A stretch of 64,000 bases of DNA from an uncultured Lachnospiraceae bacterium (GTDB lineage: Bacteria; Bacillota; Clostridia; Lachnospirales; Lachnospiraceae), in contig CAJUAO010000002.1 in the NCBI GenBank assembly GCA_910584685.1, positions 124,001 through 188,000 of the forward strand, given 5' to 3'. Below are positions 54,008-63,429 of the stretch, piece after piece; position 1 is the first letter of the stretch; the number at the start of each line of letters is the position of its first letter. Made by a program: the position numbers and the translations under genes. The notes under the pieces are model-generated. The model made no database searches and was not told the origin of the DNA. It worked only from the letters and a program-made list of their open reading frames with translations.

Positions 54008-54721
54008 TTATTCCAAATTGCTTCTCAGCCGCAAAAGTATCTTTTTCTCCATTCTGCTGACCTGTACCTGGCTGATACCCATAATTTCCGCTACGTCCAT
54101 CTGGGTTTTATCCTGAAAATACCTTAAAACTATAAGCTGTCTGTCCCTTTCGCTTAAATTATCAAGCATCTCATTCAGCATAAGATGATTGATAATCTCC
54201 TCATTTTCATCCTTTTCCTTTACAAGCCTGTCCACAAGATAAATCTCATTGCCGTCATTCTGGTAAACTGACTTATATATGGATTCAACGTCTGCTCCTG
54301 CGTCCAGCGCCATAACCACCTCCTCCACCGTCAGCTCCGTTGCCGCGGCAAGCTCCTCTATGGTGGCGTCCCTGCCCATTTCATTTACAAAGGCCTCCCC
54401 TGCCCTTATTATCTTCCAGCCGTTTTCCTTTATGCTTCTTGAAACCTTTATCATGCCATCGTCTCTTAAAAATCTTTTAATCTCGCCGCTTATCATGGGC
54501 ACGGCATAGGTACTGAATTTTACGTCATATGAAAAGTCAAACTTATCTATTGCCTTCATCATGCCGATACAGCCTATCTGAAACAAATCCTCCATATCGT
54601 GGCCTCTGCCGTTAAATCTTTTGACTACGCTCCAAATTAATCCTACGTTGTCTGAAACCAATAAATCTCTGGCTTCCTTATCCCCATTGTGTGCCTTCCT
54701 TAAAAGTTCAATGGTTTCCAT
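54008..54721 (-). CDS. sigF: Sporulation sigma factor F
   Basis: Sigma-F is the first compartment-specific sigma factor, active in the forespore. It has 237 residues. Region 2 contains LFQIGCIGMMKAIDKFDFSYDVKFSTYAVPMISGEIKRFLRDDG, and region 4 contains LSERDRQLIVLRYFQDKTQMDVAEIMGISQVQVSRMEKKIL, both typical of sigma-F. The gene follows spoIIAB by 12 bases, and the full spoIIAA-spoIIAB-sigF order confirms the identity. The start follows GGAGCAGTAAATC. Confidence 0.95.
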   Translation of the reverse strand: METIELLRKAHNGDKEARDLLVSDNVGLIWSVVKRFNGRGHDMEDLFQIGCIGMMKAIDKFDFSYDVKFSTYAVPMISGEIKRFLRDDGMIKVSRSIKENGWKIIRAGEAFVNEMGRDATIEELAAATELTVEEVVMALDAGADVESIYKSVYQNDGNEIYLVDRLVKEKDENEEIINHLMLNEMLDNLSERDRQLIVLRYFQDKTQMDVAEIMGISQVQVSRMEKKILLRLRSNLE

Positions 54722-54733
54722 GATTTACTGCTC

Positions 54734-55159
54734 CTAAACTTCACCTATTTTCTTTTTCATTATAACTGTTGTTCCTTCACCTACCTTTGATTCTATGTAC
54801 ACCTCGTCCATAAAGACCTCCATAAACATAAATCCCATTCCTGACCTGTCCTGCTCCGGCTTTGTAGTATATAAAGGCTCCTTTGCCTTTTCCACGTCGG
54901 GTATACCTACACCCTTGTCCTCAACTATGACCGTGACAACATTATCCTCTATAATACAGTCAAGATACACTATTCCCTCTCCCTCGTCATAGCCGTGTAC
55001 TATTGCGTTGGTTACCGCTTCCGACACTGCCGTCTTTAAATCCGCAAGCTCCTCCAGTATAGGATTTAATCTTGTGGCAAAGGCTGCCACCGTCACTCTT
55101 GCAAATTTTTCATTTTCGGATTTGCTCTCAAATTCTAAATGCATTTTATTTTTATACAT
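54734..55159 (-). CDS. spoIIAB: Anti-sigma F factor SpoIIAB
   Basis: SpoIIAB is a serine kinase and anti-sigma factor that holds sigma-F inactive until SpoIIAA is dephosphorylated. It has 141 residues with a GHKL ATPase fold: the N-box in EAVTNAIVHGYDEG and the G1 box in VEDKGVGIPDVEKAK. The start follows GGAG ten bases upstream. It normally lies right against spoIIAA, but here an inverted-repeat element of about 90 bases separates them. Confidence 0.94.
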   Translation of the reverse strand: MYKNKMHLEFESKSENEKFARVTVAAFATRLNPILEELADLKTAVSEAVTNAIVHGYDEGEGIVYLDCIIEDNVVTVIVEDKGVGIPDVEKAKEPLYTTKPEQDRSGMGFMFMEVFMDEVYIESKVGEGTTVIMKKKIGEV

Positions 55160-55193
55160 AAATATTTATACTCCTTTTATTTTATAGTAGCGG

Positions 55194-55282
55194 ATGTCGC
55201 AATAAAAATTCAATATGGAAGATATAACGCTTAACTATAACTGCATTTTCAATATCCTGTATATGTTTTCTTAGTGCGACAG
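55194..55282. repeat. Inverted-repeat element, copy B (MITE-like), inside the spoIIA operon
   Basis: Imperfect terminal repeats, TGTCGCAATAA at 55195-55205 and TTAGTGCGACA at 55271-55281, enclose about 65 bases. Read in the opposite direction to copy A it is similar along most of its length. It is the main part of the 135-base gap between spoIIAA and spoIIAB. Transcription of the operon must pass it. Confidence 0.6.
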
Positions 55283-55294
55283 CCTCTTTATACC

Positions 55295-55618
55295 TTATAC
55301 TTCGCTTACCTTTTCCACTATCTTATATATGCCTGAAATGGTAAGCAGCCTGTCCACAGACTTATTTATATTTGTCACTGCAATAACTCCTCCCACATTT
55401 TTCAATATCCTGTGTCTTCCCAATATAACTCCGATTCCCGAGCTGTCCATAAACGTAGTATTTTCAAAATCAAATATTATATTTCTTATTTTTCCGCTGT
55501 AAATCTGCCTGTCTATCTCCTCCCTGATAGGCACTGAATTGTGGTGGTCAAGCTCCCTTGCCAGCTTTACAACCATTGTATCATCAGTAATACTGTAGCT
55601 TGTCAACTGTTTCTCCAT
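55295..55618 (-). CDS. spoIIAA: Anti-sigma F factor antagonist SpoIIAA
   Basis: SpoIIAA binds SpoIIAB and frees sigma-F when unphosphorylated. It has 107 residues with a STAS fold. The phosphorylation motif DSSG lies at residues 58-61 (NTTFMDSSGIGVILGRH). The start follows GGAAAGAGGATTATT. It is the first gene of the spoIIA operon. Confidence 0.94.
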   Translation of the reverse strand: MEKQLTSYSITDDTMVVKLARELDHHNSVPIREEIDRQIYSGKIRNIIFDFENTTFMDSSGIGVILGRHRILKNVGGVIAVTNINKSVDRLLTISGIYKIVEKVSEV

Positions 55619-55770
55619 AATAATCCTCTTTCCTCCATATTAAATGCATATATATTATATATTGATATCACCTAAAAAGCTTTGCTTATTCGACGAAATA
55701 TCCCATGAATATAAAACAAGGATAAGCCAGGAATTTTCCTGTCTTATCCTTTGTGTGTAAGTGTCTTTTT

Positions 55771-57147
55771 TTATTTTAAATAATTTGCTGCCCAGCCTGC
55801 AAAATTAGTTCCCGGCCCAAGCTCTACAACCTTACTGAAATATGCTTTAGCCGTATCGTCAACTGCTCCGTTGTTAAGACTGACATAATTTTTTCCTAAA
55901 TGATAAAGTATCTCTAAATTCTCCGGCTGAAGCCTCTCGCATATTTTAAAGGCTTCTATGGCGTCATTGTACCTTGATGAGTTTTCAGCCTGATACGCCG
56001 CATTGTAGCTGCTTTTATACGCCTCCTCAAAGCTTTTCTCCTTAAGTGCATTATACAACGCCGTATATTCGGCGCTTTTTCCCTGTAAATCTCCTATGTC
56101 TAAAAGCTTCATTGCGCAGCCTGCCTTATCATCCTTTGCAAAAAGCTCTGCAGCCTCAAGCAAGGAAGTGTAAGCCGCCGTTATATCCTCCACCTTTGCA
56201 GCCTCCGAAAGGCTTTCCTTAAGTCTCTCATTTTCTGCCGTCAGGGTATCAAGATTGCTTTGCAGCTCTCCTAAGCTTATATTAAGCTTTGATATATTTT
56301 CCGAATATTCATTTATGGTTTCCTTATAATCTGCCGCCGCCCTGTTCTCCTTGGCAGGCGTAATAAGAAAATATACCATGGCGGCGCCTATAAGTATGCC
56401 TACAACAACGGTAATAAACTGCATAAGTCCGTAATTTACATCCTTATAGCTGTTTTCCGGTATTATTACGTCATTGCCGCTAAGAGGCTTCTTTTCCTTT
56501 GGGCCTTCCGGCTTCTTGGCCGTGTCAGTAACCAGATTAAGCTTTTCTATCTCCCCCAAATACTTCATGCTAAGGGTATTTTTCGTATCTATGGCTAATG
56601 ACTTGGTCAGATATTTTTTGGCTCTGCCATATTCATCTCTTTTCATATACAGCAGCGCCAGAAGCTGATAAGCCTTTACCAGTCTGGGATTAAGGCTTAC
56701 AACCTTTTTAAGCTGTATAATAGCCAAATCATCGCTGTCCTCCTTTGCATAGGACAATGCAGTATTATACTTTTTTATGGTCGTATTCATTGACTCCAGC
56801 TTTGTGGGATTAGACTGAACCTCCCTTATATAATCATCCGCTATATTTTTTTCAGGCTGGATATTCTTGCTTATAACCCACTGGCTTAACGCTTCTACTA
56901 CCTCTCCCATCTCATAATACACAAGACCTAAAAGATTTCTTGCCTGTATATTTTTCTTATCCATACGCACACTGCGTCTAAGAATATCTGCCGCTCCCGA
57001 CAAATCTCTTATCCTTGCCTTCTCCAGTCCCATATTATAATAGGTATTGGATAGCTTTATTATCCTTTTATATATCTTTACGTCTGCTCCGCAGCCATTA
57101 CAAAGGTTTGAATCAGACAGAACGCTTCCGCATCTATAACATCTCAT
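55771..57147 (-). CDS. Zinc-ribbon TPR membrane protein
   Basis: This is a protein of 458 residues. The zinc ribbon at the N-terminus uses Cys3, Cys6, Cys16 and Cys19 (CYRCG and CNGCG). Tetratricopeptide-like helices at about 35-200 (ARNLLGLVYYEMGEVVEAL, AYQLLALLYMKRDEYGRAKKYL) precede a single membrane helix near 235-255 (ITVVVGILIGAAMVYFLI). A coiled coil and more TPR-like helices follow (AIEAFKICERLQPENLEILYHLG). The order implies a cytoplasmic zinc-TPR head and an extracellular TPR tail. Function unknown. The start follows GGGAGAAACTTT. Confidence 0.75.
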   Translation of the reverse strand: MRCYRCGSVLSDSNLCNGCGADVKIYKRIIKLSNTYYNMGLEKARIRDLSGAADILRRSVRMDKKNIQARNLLGLVYYEMGEVVEALSQWVISKNIQPEKNIADDYIREVQSNPTKLESMNTTIKKYNTALSYAKEDSDDLAIIQLKKVVSLNPRLVKAYQLLALLYMKRDEYGRAKKYLTKSLAIDTKNTLSMKYLGEIEKLNLVTDTAKKPEGPKEKKPLSGNDVIIPENSYKDVNYGLMQFITVVVGILIGAAMVYFLITPAKENRAAADYKETINEYSENISKLNISLGELQSNLDTLTAENERLKESLSEAAKVEDITAAYTSLLEAAELFAKDDKAGCAMKLLDIGDLQGKSAEYTALYNALKEKSFEEAYKSSYNAAYQAENSSRYNDAIEAFKICERLQPENLEILYHLGKNYVSLNNGAVDDTAKAYFSKVVELGPGTNFAGWAANYLK

Positions 57148-57158
57148 AAAGTTTCTCC

Positions 57159-57302
57159 CTATTTATCCTCTTCCCTCTCTTTTATCATAGATAAAAGAAT
57201 ATCTGTCATATCTGTAATATTATTGTTATATATTGCATCCTCCGCCTCGTCAACCTCAAGACTTGGGTGAAACTTTTTTATTTCCTCATCAAAATTTATC
57301 AT
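57159..57302 (-). CDS. Small conserved-looking ORF between folC and the TPR gene
   Basis: A 47-residue acidic protein begins at 57302 with GGAGGTTATA immediately before the ATG, a near-ideal ribosome-binding site. It reads MINFDEEIKKFHPSLEVDEA and continues as a mostly helical, Asp/Glu-rich chain. The next gene's RBS overlaps its stop codon, and folC lies 20 bases upstream, so it is inside an operon. No known domain is visible. Too short for most gene finders, but position and RBS are strong. Confidence 0.75.
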   Translation of the reverse strand: MINFDEEIKKFHPSLEVDEAEDAIYNNNITDMTDILLSMIKEREEDK

Positions 57303-57322
57303 TATAACCTCCATCTTATCTG

Positions 57323-58651
57323 CTAATTATTTAATTTCTCTATATAGCCTTTTATCTCTCCTATAAGATAAAGTGAACCTGCCACGTATAAGCAGTCTCC
57401 CTGCTTCATGGTTTTTATTGCTGCCTTAAATGCCTCCGCTGCCGAATTGTAAACAGTTACTTCTGACGCTCCCTCATTCTTAAAAATACCGGCTATAGTC
57501 TCCTGGTCGGCAGTCCTTTTTGTATCAAGTCCTGCCACATATATATGTTTCCACACAGCCCCCTCCAAAAGAAGCTTTATCATGTGGTCATAAGCCTTTT
57601 CCTTTACAACGCCAAACAAAAGACAGACATCTCCCTTATGTCCGGCATCTGCTACTGTTTCCATAAGTCTTTCTATTCCGGATACATTGTGGGCTCCGTC
57701 AAGATATATATCTCCCTGTGTAAATGGAAGGCTTATATGCTCCATACGTCCCGCCCACCGGGTATTTCTAATGCCATTTTTAATTTTTTCTAACGTAATA
57801 GACTTAAAAGCCTTATCAATATTTCCTGCCGCAGCTATGGCGCATATGGCAAGAGCTGCATTTACCGTCTGATAAAGCGCCGGAAAGCTTACTGTAAAGC
57901 AGGCATTATCATAATACATACAATTTAAGGAAAAATCAACACTATAATTGTTCTTTTTTATTAATTTAATATTTTTTTTTGTTATTTGGCATACGCTGCA
58001 TCCATGTTTTTCCGCTTCCTCCTCTATAACGGCGGCAGCCCTTTTATCTGCGGCGTCATATATCACAGGAACCTTGTCCTTTATAATGCCTGCTTTTTCC
58101 ATGGCTATCTGTTCTATGGTATCTCCAAGTATCTCCGTATGCTCAAGGCTTAATGATGTAATAACAGACACCAGCTGTCCCTCTATTACATTAGTAGTAT
58201 CAAGCCTTCCTCCAAGCCCCACCTCCAAAATCACGTATTTAAGATTACTTTCCTTAAAAACTAATAAAGACATTAGAAAAATAAACTCAAAAAAAGAGGG
58301 ATGAATTATTTTTTCCTCCTTATGCATGTGTATTGCTTCGTACACTCTGTTAAATGCACTCAAAAACACTTCGTCAGAAATATTCATCCCATCTATCTTT
58401 ATACGTTCGTTAGGCTTTATAAGATGAGGTGATGTAAAAAGTCCCACATGAAAGCCTGCTTCCCTTAAAACACTGTCTATAAAGGCGCACACAGAGCCTT
58501 TGCCGTTGGAGCCTGCAACATGAAAAATCCTTAATCCTTTTTCCGGATTTCCAATAAGCTTAAGAATATTTTTTGTATTCTCAGGTGTAGTCTTCGCTAC
58601 AAACCTTGGAATCCCATATAAATATTTTACTGCCTCGTCATATTTTTTCAT
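57323..58651 (-). CDS. folC: Folylpolyglutamate synthase / dihydrofolate synthase
   Basis: FolC adds glutamate to folates and, in many bacteria, joins dihydropteroate to glutamate. It has 442 residues. The ATP loop is HVAGSNGKGSVCAFID, and LEVGLGGRLDTTNVI with SLEHTEILGDT marks the Mur ligase-type centre. The C-terminal domain includes LDGAHNVSGIERLMETV. It is followed by the small ORF and the TPR gene. The RBS is weak. Confidence 0.94.
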   Translation of the reverse strand: MKKYDEAVKYLYGIPRFVAKTTPENTKNILKLIGNPEKGLRIFHVAGSNGKGSVCAFIDSVLREAGFHVGLFTSPHLIKPNERIKIDGMNISDEVFLSAFNRVYEAIHMHKEEKIIHPSFFEFIFLMSLLVFKESNLKYVILEVGLGGRLDTTNVIEGQLVSVITSLSLEHTEILGDTIEQIAMEKAGIIKDKVPVIYDAADKRAAAVIEEEAEKHGCSVCQITKKNIKLIKKNNYSVDFSLNCMYYDNACFTVSFPALYQTVNAALAICAIAAAGNIDKAFKSITLEKIKNGIRNTRWAGRMEHISLPFTQGDIYLDGAHNVSGIERLMETVADAGHKGDVCLLFGVVKEKAYDHMIKLLLEGAVWKHIYVAGLDTKRTADQETIAGIFKNEGASEVTVYNSAAEAFKAAIKTMKQGDCLYVAGSLYLIGEIKGYIEKLNN

Positions 58652-58724
58652 AGGTTCTTTTCACACTACCATTCTACCAATATATATACATTTATTCAAC
58701 TATTTAACTTCGTCAAATTAATCC

Positions 58725-60128
58725 TTATAACGACAAGCTATTTTTTGCGCTCTCATCTTCCTCCAAATCATACCGCTTTGATACAATTTTATCAACCTTT
58801 CTGAAAAATATAATTCTGTCAAATTCATCTGACACAATATACTTTATGCCGTCAATAAAAATTTCCGCTCCCGGAAAAATCTTTTTTTCCGCGATAATCT
58901 GCGCATCCTTTCCTATGGTAATCCTTCTTTCAAGCTCTCCTATAAGCGCCTTCAGTCTGTATATTTCTGCCGAAAGCTCTATCTTTCTTCTAGTGGTGCT
59001 GATAAACATCTCTGTCATTTCCTCACCAGTTTTAGCCAGCTTACCAAGCAGCTTCTCCACCTTTGACTGCTCTGTCTGCAAATCCTCAAGCTGGTCGGCA
59101 TACTTCATTTTTTCCACATGACAGTCGTTTGGAACGCCTACCTCTATAACAGTAGTTACTCCCTTCCTGCTTCCTATAACCTTTGTTTTCACATATCTGT
59201 TTGCCTTAATTCTTCCACCTATAATACGCGCAGTCTTGCCAAACACATTTATATCATTGTAAGCCACTATGGTTGAATTTATTATGGAGTCCGCCTGTAT
59301 GCATGCGTTTGACTCTACATAGGCATTTTCAATAAAGGACGCAAACACGTTATCAATGGCCTTTATTACTGCCTTATCCCCGCCAAGTATTCCTCCCTTT
59401 ATCAGGATTCCCTTGCCTGCCTCTATATTGGCATCCTCCACAAGTCCGTCTATAGTAATATTTCCTGATGCCTTTACTACCATATTGCTCTTTACATTTC
59501 CCTTTATGTAAAGGTCTCCTCTTAAATCCAAATTTCCCGTAGACAGGTCAACGTCGCCCTCTATAGTATGGGTATTGCTTACGTTAAGGCGTCCCATTGA
59601 AAGCTCTATTTTCCCTGCATACTCTGCATAATACTTGTTTTTGTCCTCTGATACATAAAAGCCCTTACCTCGAAGAGGCGGCATATCAAGGGCTTTCTTT
59701 CCCGGAACAATAGTTCCCTTAACGGTTTTTCCTTCAGTGCCGTCTATCTTTGGTATGTATTCCGCTATAAGCTCATCCTTTTCGGTAATCTCTATAAGAC
59801 TCAGATTGTAGTAATCAACACTTCCGTCAGGTTTTAGCTTAGGCTTCTTTGATGGGTTTGTATTAAACTTAAAATCAAAATATCCATTCTTTGCCTCCCC
59901 CGGCATTATACCCTCGGCAAACTTTATATATTCGCCATACCGCTTAAGTCTGACAACCTCCTTAAGTATATTCTTATTTACTCCAAACACAACGCCCTCA
60001 TCTTCTATAAACTCCAACAAATCCTGCATATTATAAAAATCATCTGAAGGGGGCTTTACCAAAAAAATATCTGCGCTCATCTGGTCGTCATTTATATTTA
60101 TGTTGACATATTCCGAATACTCACCCAC
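58725..60128 (-). CDS. DUF342 (FapA-like) protein
   Basis: This is a protein of about 467 residues from the DUF342/FapA family. The N-terminal part contains GVNKNILKEVVRLKRYGEYIKFAEG. The central beta-helix has repeated strands: GDVDLSTGNLDLRGDLYIKGNVKSNMVVKASGNITIDGLVEDANIEAG and KGGILGGDKAVIKA. The C-terminal coiled coil (QLEDLQTEQSKVEKLLGKLA) precedes a final domain. FapA-type proteins bind membrane or polar complexes; no activity is proven. The GTG at 60128 follows AGGAGG by seven bases and replaces a longer frame without RBS. A giant palindrome lies upstream. Confidence 0.8.
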   Translation of the reverse strand: MGEYSEYVNININDDQMSADIFLVKPPSDDFYNMQDLLEFIEDEGVVFGVNKNILKEVVRLKRYGEYIKFAEGIMPGEAKNGYFDFKFNTNPSKKPKLKPDGSVDYYNLSLIEITEKDELIAEYIPKIDGTEGKTVKGTIVPGKKALDMPPLRGKGFYVSEDKNKYYAEYAGKIELSMGRLNVSNTHTIEGDVDLSTGNLDLRGDLYIKGNVKSNMVVKASGNITIDGLVEDANIEAGKGILIKGGILGGDKAVIKAIDNVFASFIENAYVESNACIQADSIINSTIVAYNDINVFGKTARIIGGRIKANRYVKTKVIGSRKGVTTVIEVGVPNDCHVEKMKYADQLEDLQTEQSKVEKLLGKLAKTGEEMTEMFISTTRRKIELSAEIYRLKALIGELERRITIGKDAQIIAEKKIFPGAEIFIDGIKYIVSDEFDRIIFFRKVDKIVSKRYDLEEDESAKNSLSL

Positions 60129-60252
60129 ACAAACACCTCCTCTCCTTATTTTTAGTAATAATATATAATCTATGCTTTTATAATTCAATTTCTTAGTTAA
60201 TCACCTATATTATAACAGATAGCTCTATGAAAATAAAGCAAAATTTTTTGAC

Positions 60253-60626
60253 AGGACAAATTTTGTTATATTTATACTTACGGTCTGCCATGCTCTATGT
60301 CCCGTGGTGTGGCTGTGGCTAAGGTATGGGTGGATTTAGGCATACGGCAGGCTGCTATATTATAGTGATGGAAACTTCAAAGGCTGTTAGGAATTCATCA
60401 ATATGATATGATTATATCCTTAGCGTAGATTGTCTGTCCAAGTTACAATCGTAGCTTAGGATATAATCATATCATGTTGATAGAATTCCTTACTGCCTTT
60501 GAAGTTTCCATCACTATAATATAGCAGCCTGCCGTATGCCTAAATCCACCCATACCTTAGCCACAGCCACACCACGGGACATAGAGCATGGCAGACTGTA
60601 AGTATAAATATAACAAATTTTGCCCT
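60253..60626. repeat. Giant near-perfect inverted repeat
   Basis: The 374 bases fold into one hairpin. Left arm 60253-60433 pairs with 60445-60626 around an 11-base loop. Positions 60283-60384 pair with 60495-60596 with no interruption (102 bp). Over about 181 pairs I count only a handful of mismatches, one bulge and one 3-base internal loop. It fills most of the gap of 519 bases (60129-60647) between the DUF342 start and the valS stop. There is no coding frame worth reporting in it. The rest of that gap shows nothing else I can identify. Confidence 0.95.
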
Positions 60627-60647
60627 ACCAAAAAACAAATTTAAATA

Positions 60648-63296
60648 TTATTTTGCAAAATGCCTAAGCCTTTCCTCTACCTGCTCCATCATTCGGGCAT
60701 ACTTTGCCTGCTTTTCCTTTTCATCATTTATTTTAGCTTCCGGAGCCTTGCTTACAAAGCTTGGATTATTAAGCATACCGTCTACTCTTTTAAGCTCCTT
60801 TGTAAGTCTTTCCTTTTCCTTATTAAGTCTTTCAATTTCCTTTTCTATATCCACAAGCTCCGCAAACGGCATATATATAACTGCGTCAGGAATAACCGCA
60901 GATACTGCGTCATCATCTATGCCCTTCTTATCCGGCTGGATTATAACCTCTCCTGCATACGCCAATGCGGCAAAAAATACCATACCCTTTTTAAAGATAT
61001 TCTGTATATCCGGATTTTCAGATACAACATATACCTTTGCCTTTCTTGACGGCGGAACATTCATATCTGCGCGAAGGTTTCTTATATTTCTTACCGCTGC
61101 CTTTATAGTTTCAACGGCCGCCTCCTCTGCTGCAAAATTAAGCTCCTCCCTGTATACAGGCCAGTCTGATATCATAATGCTTTCTTCCTTATCCTGGAGA
61201 TTACAGAAGATTTCCTCTGTAATAAAAGGCATATAAGGATGAAGAAGCTTAAGGGAATTTATAAGTACTGTCTTAAGGGTGTACATTGCCCCATTCTTTG
61301 TATTGTCATTCTCATTGTAAAGGCGGGGCTTAACCATCTCAATATACCAGTCGCAGAATTCCTCCCAGATAAAATCATAAAGCTTTGCCACAGCAACGCC
61401 AAGCTCATATTTTTCCATGTTGTCCGTTACTTCCTTAACAAGAGTATTAAGCTTAGAGAGTATCCACTTATCCGCATCAGTCAGGTCGTTGATGACAGCT
61501 TCTTCATTTTCTATAGCTTCCGCCTTTTCAAGATTCATCATAATAAATCTTGACGCATTCCATACCTTATTTGCAAAGTTCCTGCTTGCCTCTACTCTCT
61601 CATAGTAAAATCTCATGTCATTGCCCGGGGCATTTCCTGTGACAAGGGTTAATCTTAGCGCGTCAGCTCCGTACTTTTCTATAACCTCAAGAGGGTCTAT
61701 TCCGTTTCCAAGGGATTTACTCATCTTCCTTCCAAGAGAATCTCTTACCAGCCCGTGTATAAGCACCGTATCAAATGGTACGCTCTTTGTATTTTCCAAT
61801 CCTGAGAACATCATACGCATAACCCAGAACGGAATAATGTCATAGCCTGTTACCAGCACATTTGTAGGATAGAAATATGACATTTCCTCCGTCTTTTCCG
61901 GCCAGCCAAGGGTAGAAAACGGCCATAGCGCTGATGAAAACCATGTGTCAAGAGTATCAGGGTCCTGTCTCATTTCCTTTCCGCATTTTGGACAGACTGC
62001 CTTATTTTCTTTGGTAACTACCGTTTCCTTGCAGTCGTCACAATAAAACGCAGGTATCTGATGTCCCCACCAAAGCTGTCTTGATATACACCAGTCACGT
62101 ATATTCTCAAGCCAGTGGAAGTATGTCTTTTCAAAATGAGGCGGTACGAAGCGTGTGTCGCCCTTCTTTACCGCATCTATTGCAGGCTCTGCCAAGGACT
62201 TCATCTTTACAAACCACTGCTTTGACACTCTTGGCTCAACAGTTGTTTTGCATCTGTAGCAGGTGCCTACATTGTGGCTGTAATCCTCTACCTTAACCAG
62301 CGCTCCCTCTTCCTCAAGGTCCTTAACTATCGCGCGCCTTGCCTCGTATCTGTCCATTCCCGCATACTTTGGATAATCCTCAGTAATCTTAGCGTCGTCA
62401 GTCATTACATTTATAACCGGCAGCTTATGTCTTGCGCCTACCTCGAAATCATTAGGGTCGTGGGCAGGCGTTATCTTAACTACGCCCGTACCGAAATCCA
62501 TCTCTACATAGTCGTCTGCCACTATGGGAATCTCTCTGTGTACTATAGGAAGTATAACTGTCTTTCCTACTATATCCTTGTATCTGTCATCCTTTGGATT
62601 TACTGCTATGGCTGTATCTCCAAGCAGCGTCTCCGGTCTTGTTGTCGCAAGGTTTACGTAACCGCTTCCGTCTGAGAGCTTATATCTTAAGTGCCAGAAA
62701 TGTCCTGCCTGCTCCTCATACTCAACCTCGGCGTCAGATATGGAGGTAAGGCATTTCGGACACCAGTTTATTATCCTTTCTCCCCTGTAAATAAGTCCCT
62801 TATCGTAAAGACTTACAAACACCTCCTTTACCGCCTTATTGCAGCCCTCGTCCATGGTAAATCTCTCTCTGTCCCAGTCGCATGAGGAGCCAATCTTTTT
62901 AAGCTGTGATACAATGCGTCCTCCGTACTGCTTTTTCCAGTCCCACACTCTGTCAAGGAATTTTTCCCTGCCTAAATCCTCCTTGGTAAGACCTTCTTCC
63001 TTTATTTTTTCAACTACCTTTGCCTCCGTAGCTATAGACGCATGGTCTGTTCCCGGAAGCCACAGCGCCTCATAGCCCTGCATTCTCTTCATTCGTATAA
63101 TAATATCCTGCAGCGTATTGTCAAGTGCATGACCCATATGAAGCTGTCCTGTAATATTCGGAGGGGGCATCACGATTGTAAAGGGCTTTTTATCCCTGTT
63201 TATATGGGCGTGGAAATACTTTTTCTCAAGCCATTTCTTATATGTTCTCTCCTCAATATCTGCCGGGTTGTAGGTTTTTTCAAGTTCTTTCTTCAT
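60648..63296 (-). CDS. valS: Valyl-tRNA synthetase
   Basis: ValS charges tRNA-Val. It has 882 residues from the ATG at 63296, which follows AAGGAAATAAAATT. The class I signatures are HMGHALDNTLQD (HIGH-type) and KMSKSLGNG (KMSKS). The editing domain has TTRPETLLGDTAIAVNPKD, and a zinc ribbon CDDCKETV with CPKCGKEM sits in the middle. The C-terminal coiled coil of ValS is present (EKEIERLNKEKERLTKELKR). A T-box leader controls it. No neighbour in the operon is related. Confidence 0.97.
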   Translation of the reverse strand: MKKELEKTYNPADIEERTYKKWLEKKYFHAHINRDKKPFTIVMPPPNITGQLHMGHALDNTLQDIIIRMKRMQGYEALWLPGTDHASIATEAKVVEKIKEEGLTKEDLGREKFLDRVWDWKKQYGGRIVSQLKKIGSSCDWDRERFTMDEGCNKAVKEVFVSLYDKGLIYRGERIINWCPKCLTSISDAEVEYEEQAGHFWHLRYKLSDGSGYVNLATTRPETLLGDTAIAVNPKDDRYKDIVGKTVILPIVHREIPIVADDYVEMDFGTGVVKITPAHDPNDFEVGARHKLPVINVMTDDAKITEDYPKYAGMDRYEARRAIVKDLEEEGALVKVEDYSHNVGTCYRCKTTVEPRVSKQWFVKMKSLAEPAIDAVKKGDTRFVPPHFEKTYFHWLENIRDWCISRQLWWGHQIPAFYCDDCKETVVTKENKAVCPKCGKEMRQDPDTLDTWFSSALWPFSTLGWPEKTEEMSYFYPTNVLVTGYDIIPFWVMRMMFSGLENTKSVPFDTVLIHGLVRDSLGRKMSKSLGNGIDPLEVIEKYGADALRLTLVTGNAPGNDMRFYYERVEASRNFANKVWNASRFIMMNLEKAEAIENEEAVINDLTDADKWILSKLNTLVKEVTDNMEKYELGVAVAKLYDFIWEEFCDWYIEMVKPRLYNENDNTKNGAMYTLKTVLINSLKLLHPYMPFITEEIFCNLQDKEESIMISDWPVYREELNFAAEEAAVETIKAAVRNIRNLRADMNVPPSRKAKVYVVSENPDIQNIFKKGMVFFAALAYAGEVIIQPDKKGIDDDAVSAVIPDAVIYMPFAELVDIEKEIERLNKEKERLTKELKRVDGMLNNPSFVSKAPEAKINDEKEKQAKYARMMEQVEERLRHFAK

Positions 63297-63429
63297 AATT
63301 TTATTTCCTTTCCTCAAAATTTGTTTAAAGCAGTCATTCACCATCCAGTATAGAAGATTCATCTTCCCCTACCCGCTACGCCCCATACGCCGCTTCTGCG
63401 GCATACTTCCTCTGCATGGGGCTGCGCAT

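Noticed and set aside
60253..60626. A pair of insertion-sequence ends
   Set aside because: No transposase gene or target duplication is visible and the arms continue to within 11 bases of each other, so it is a palindrome, not an element with internal genes.
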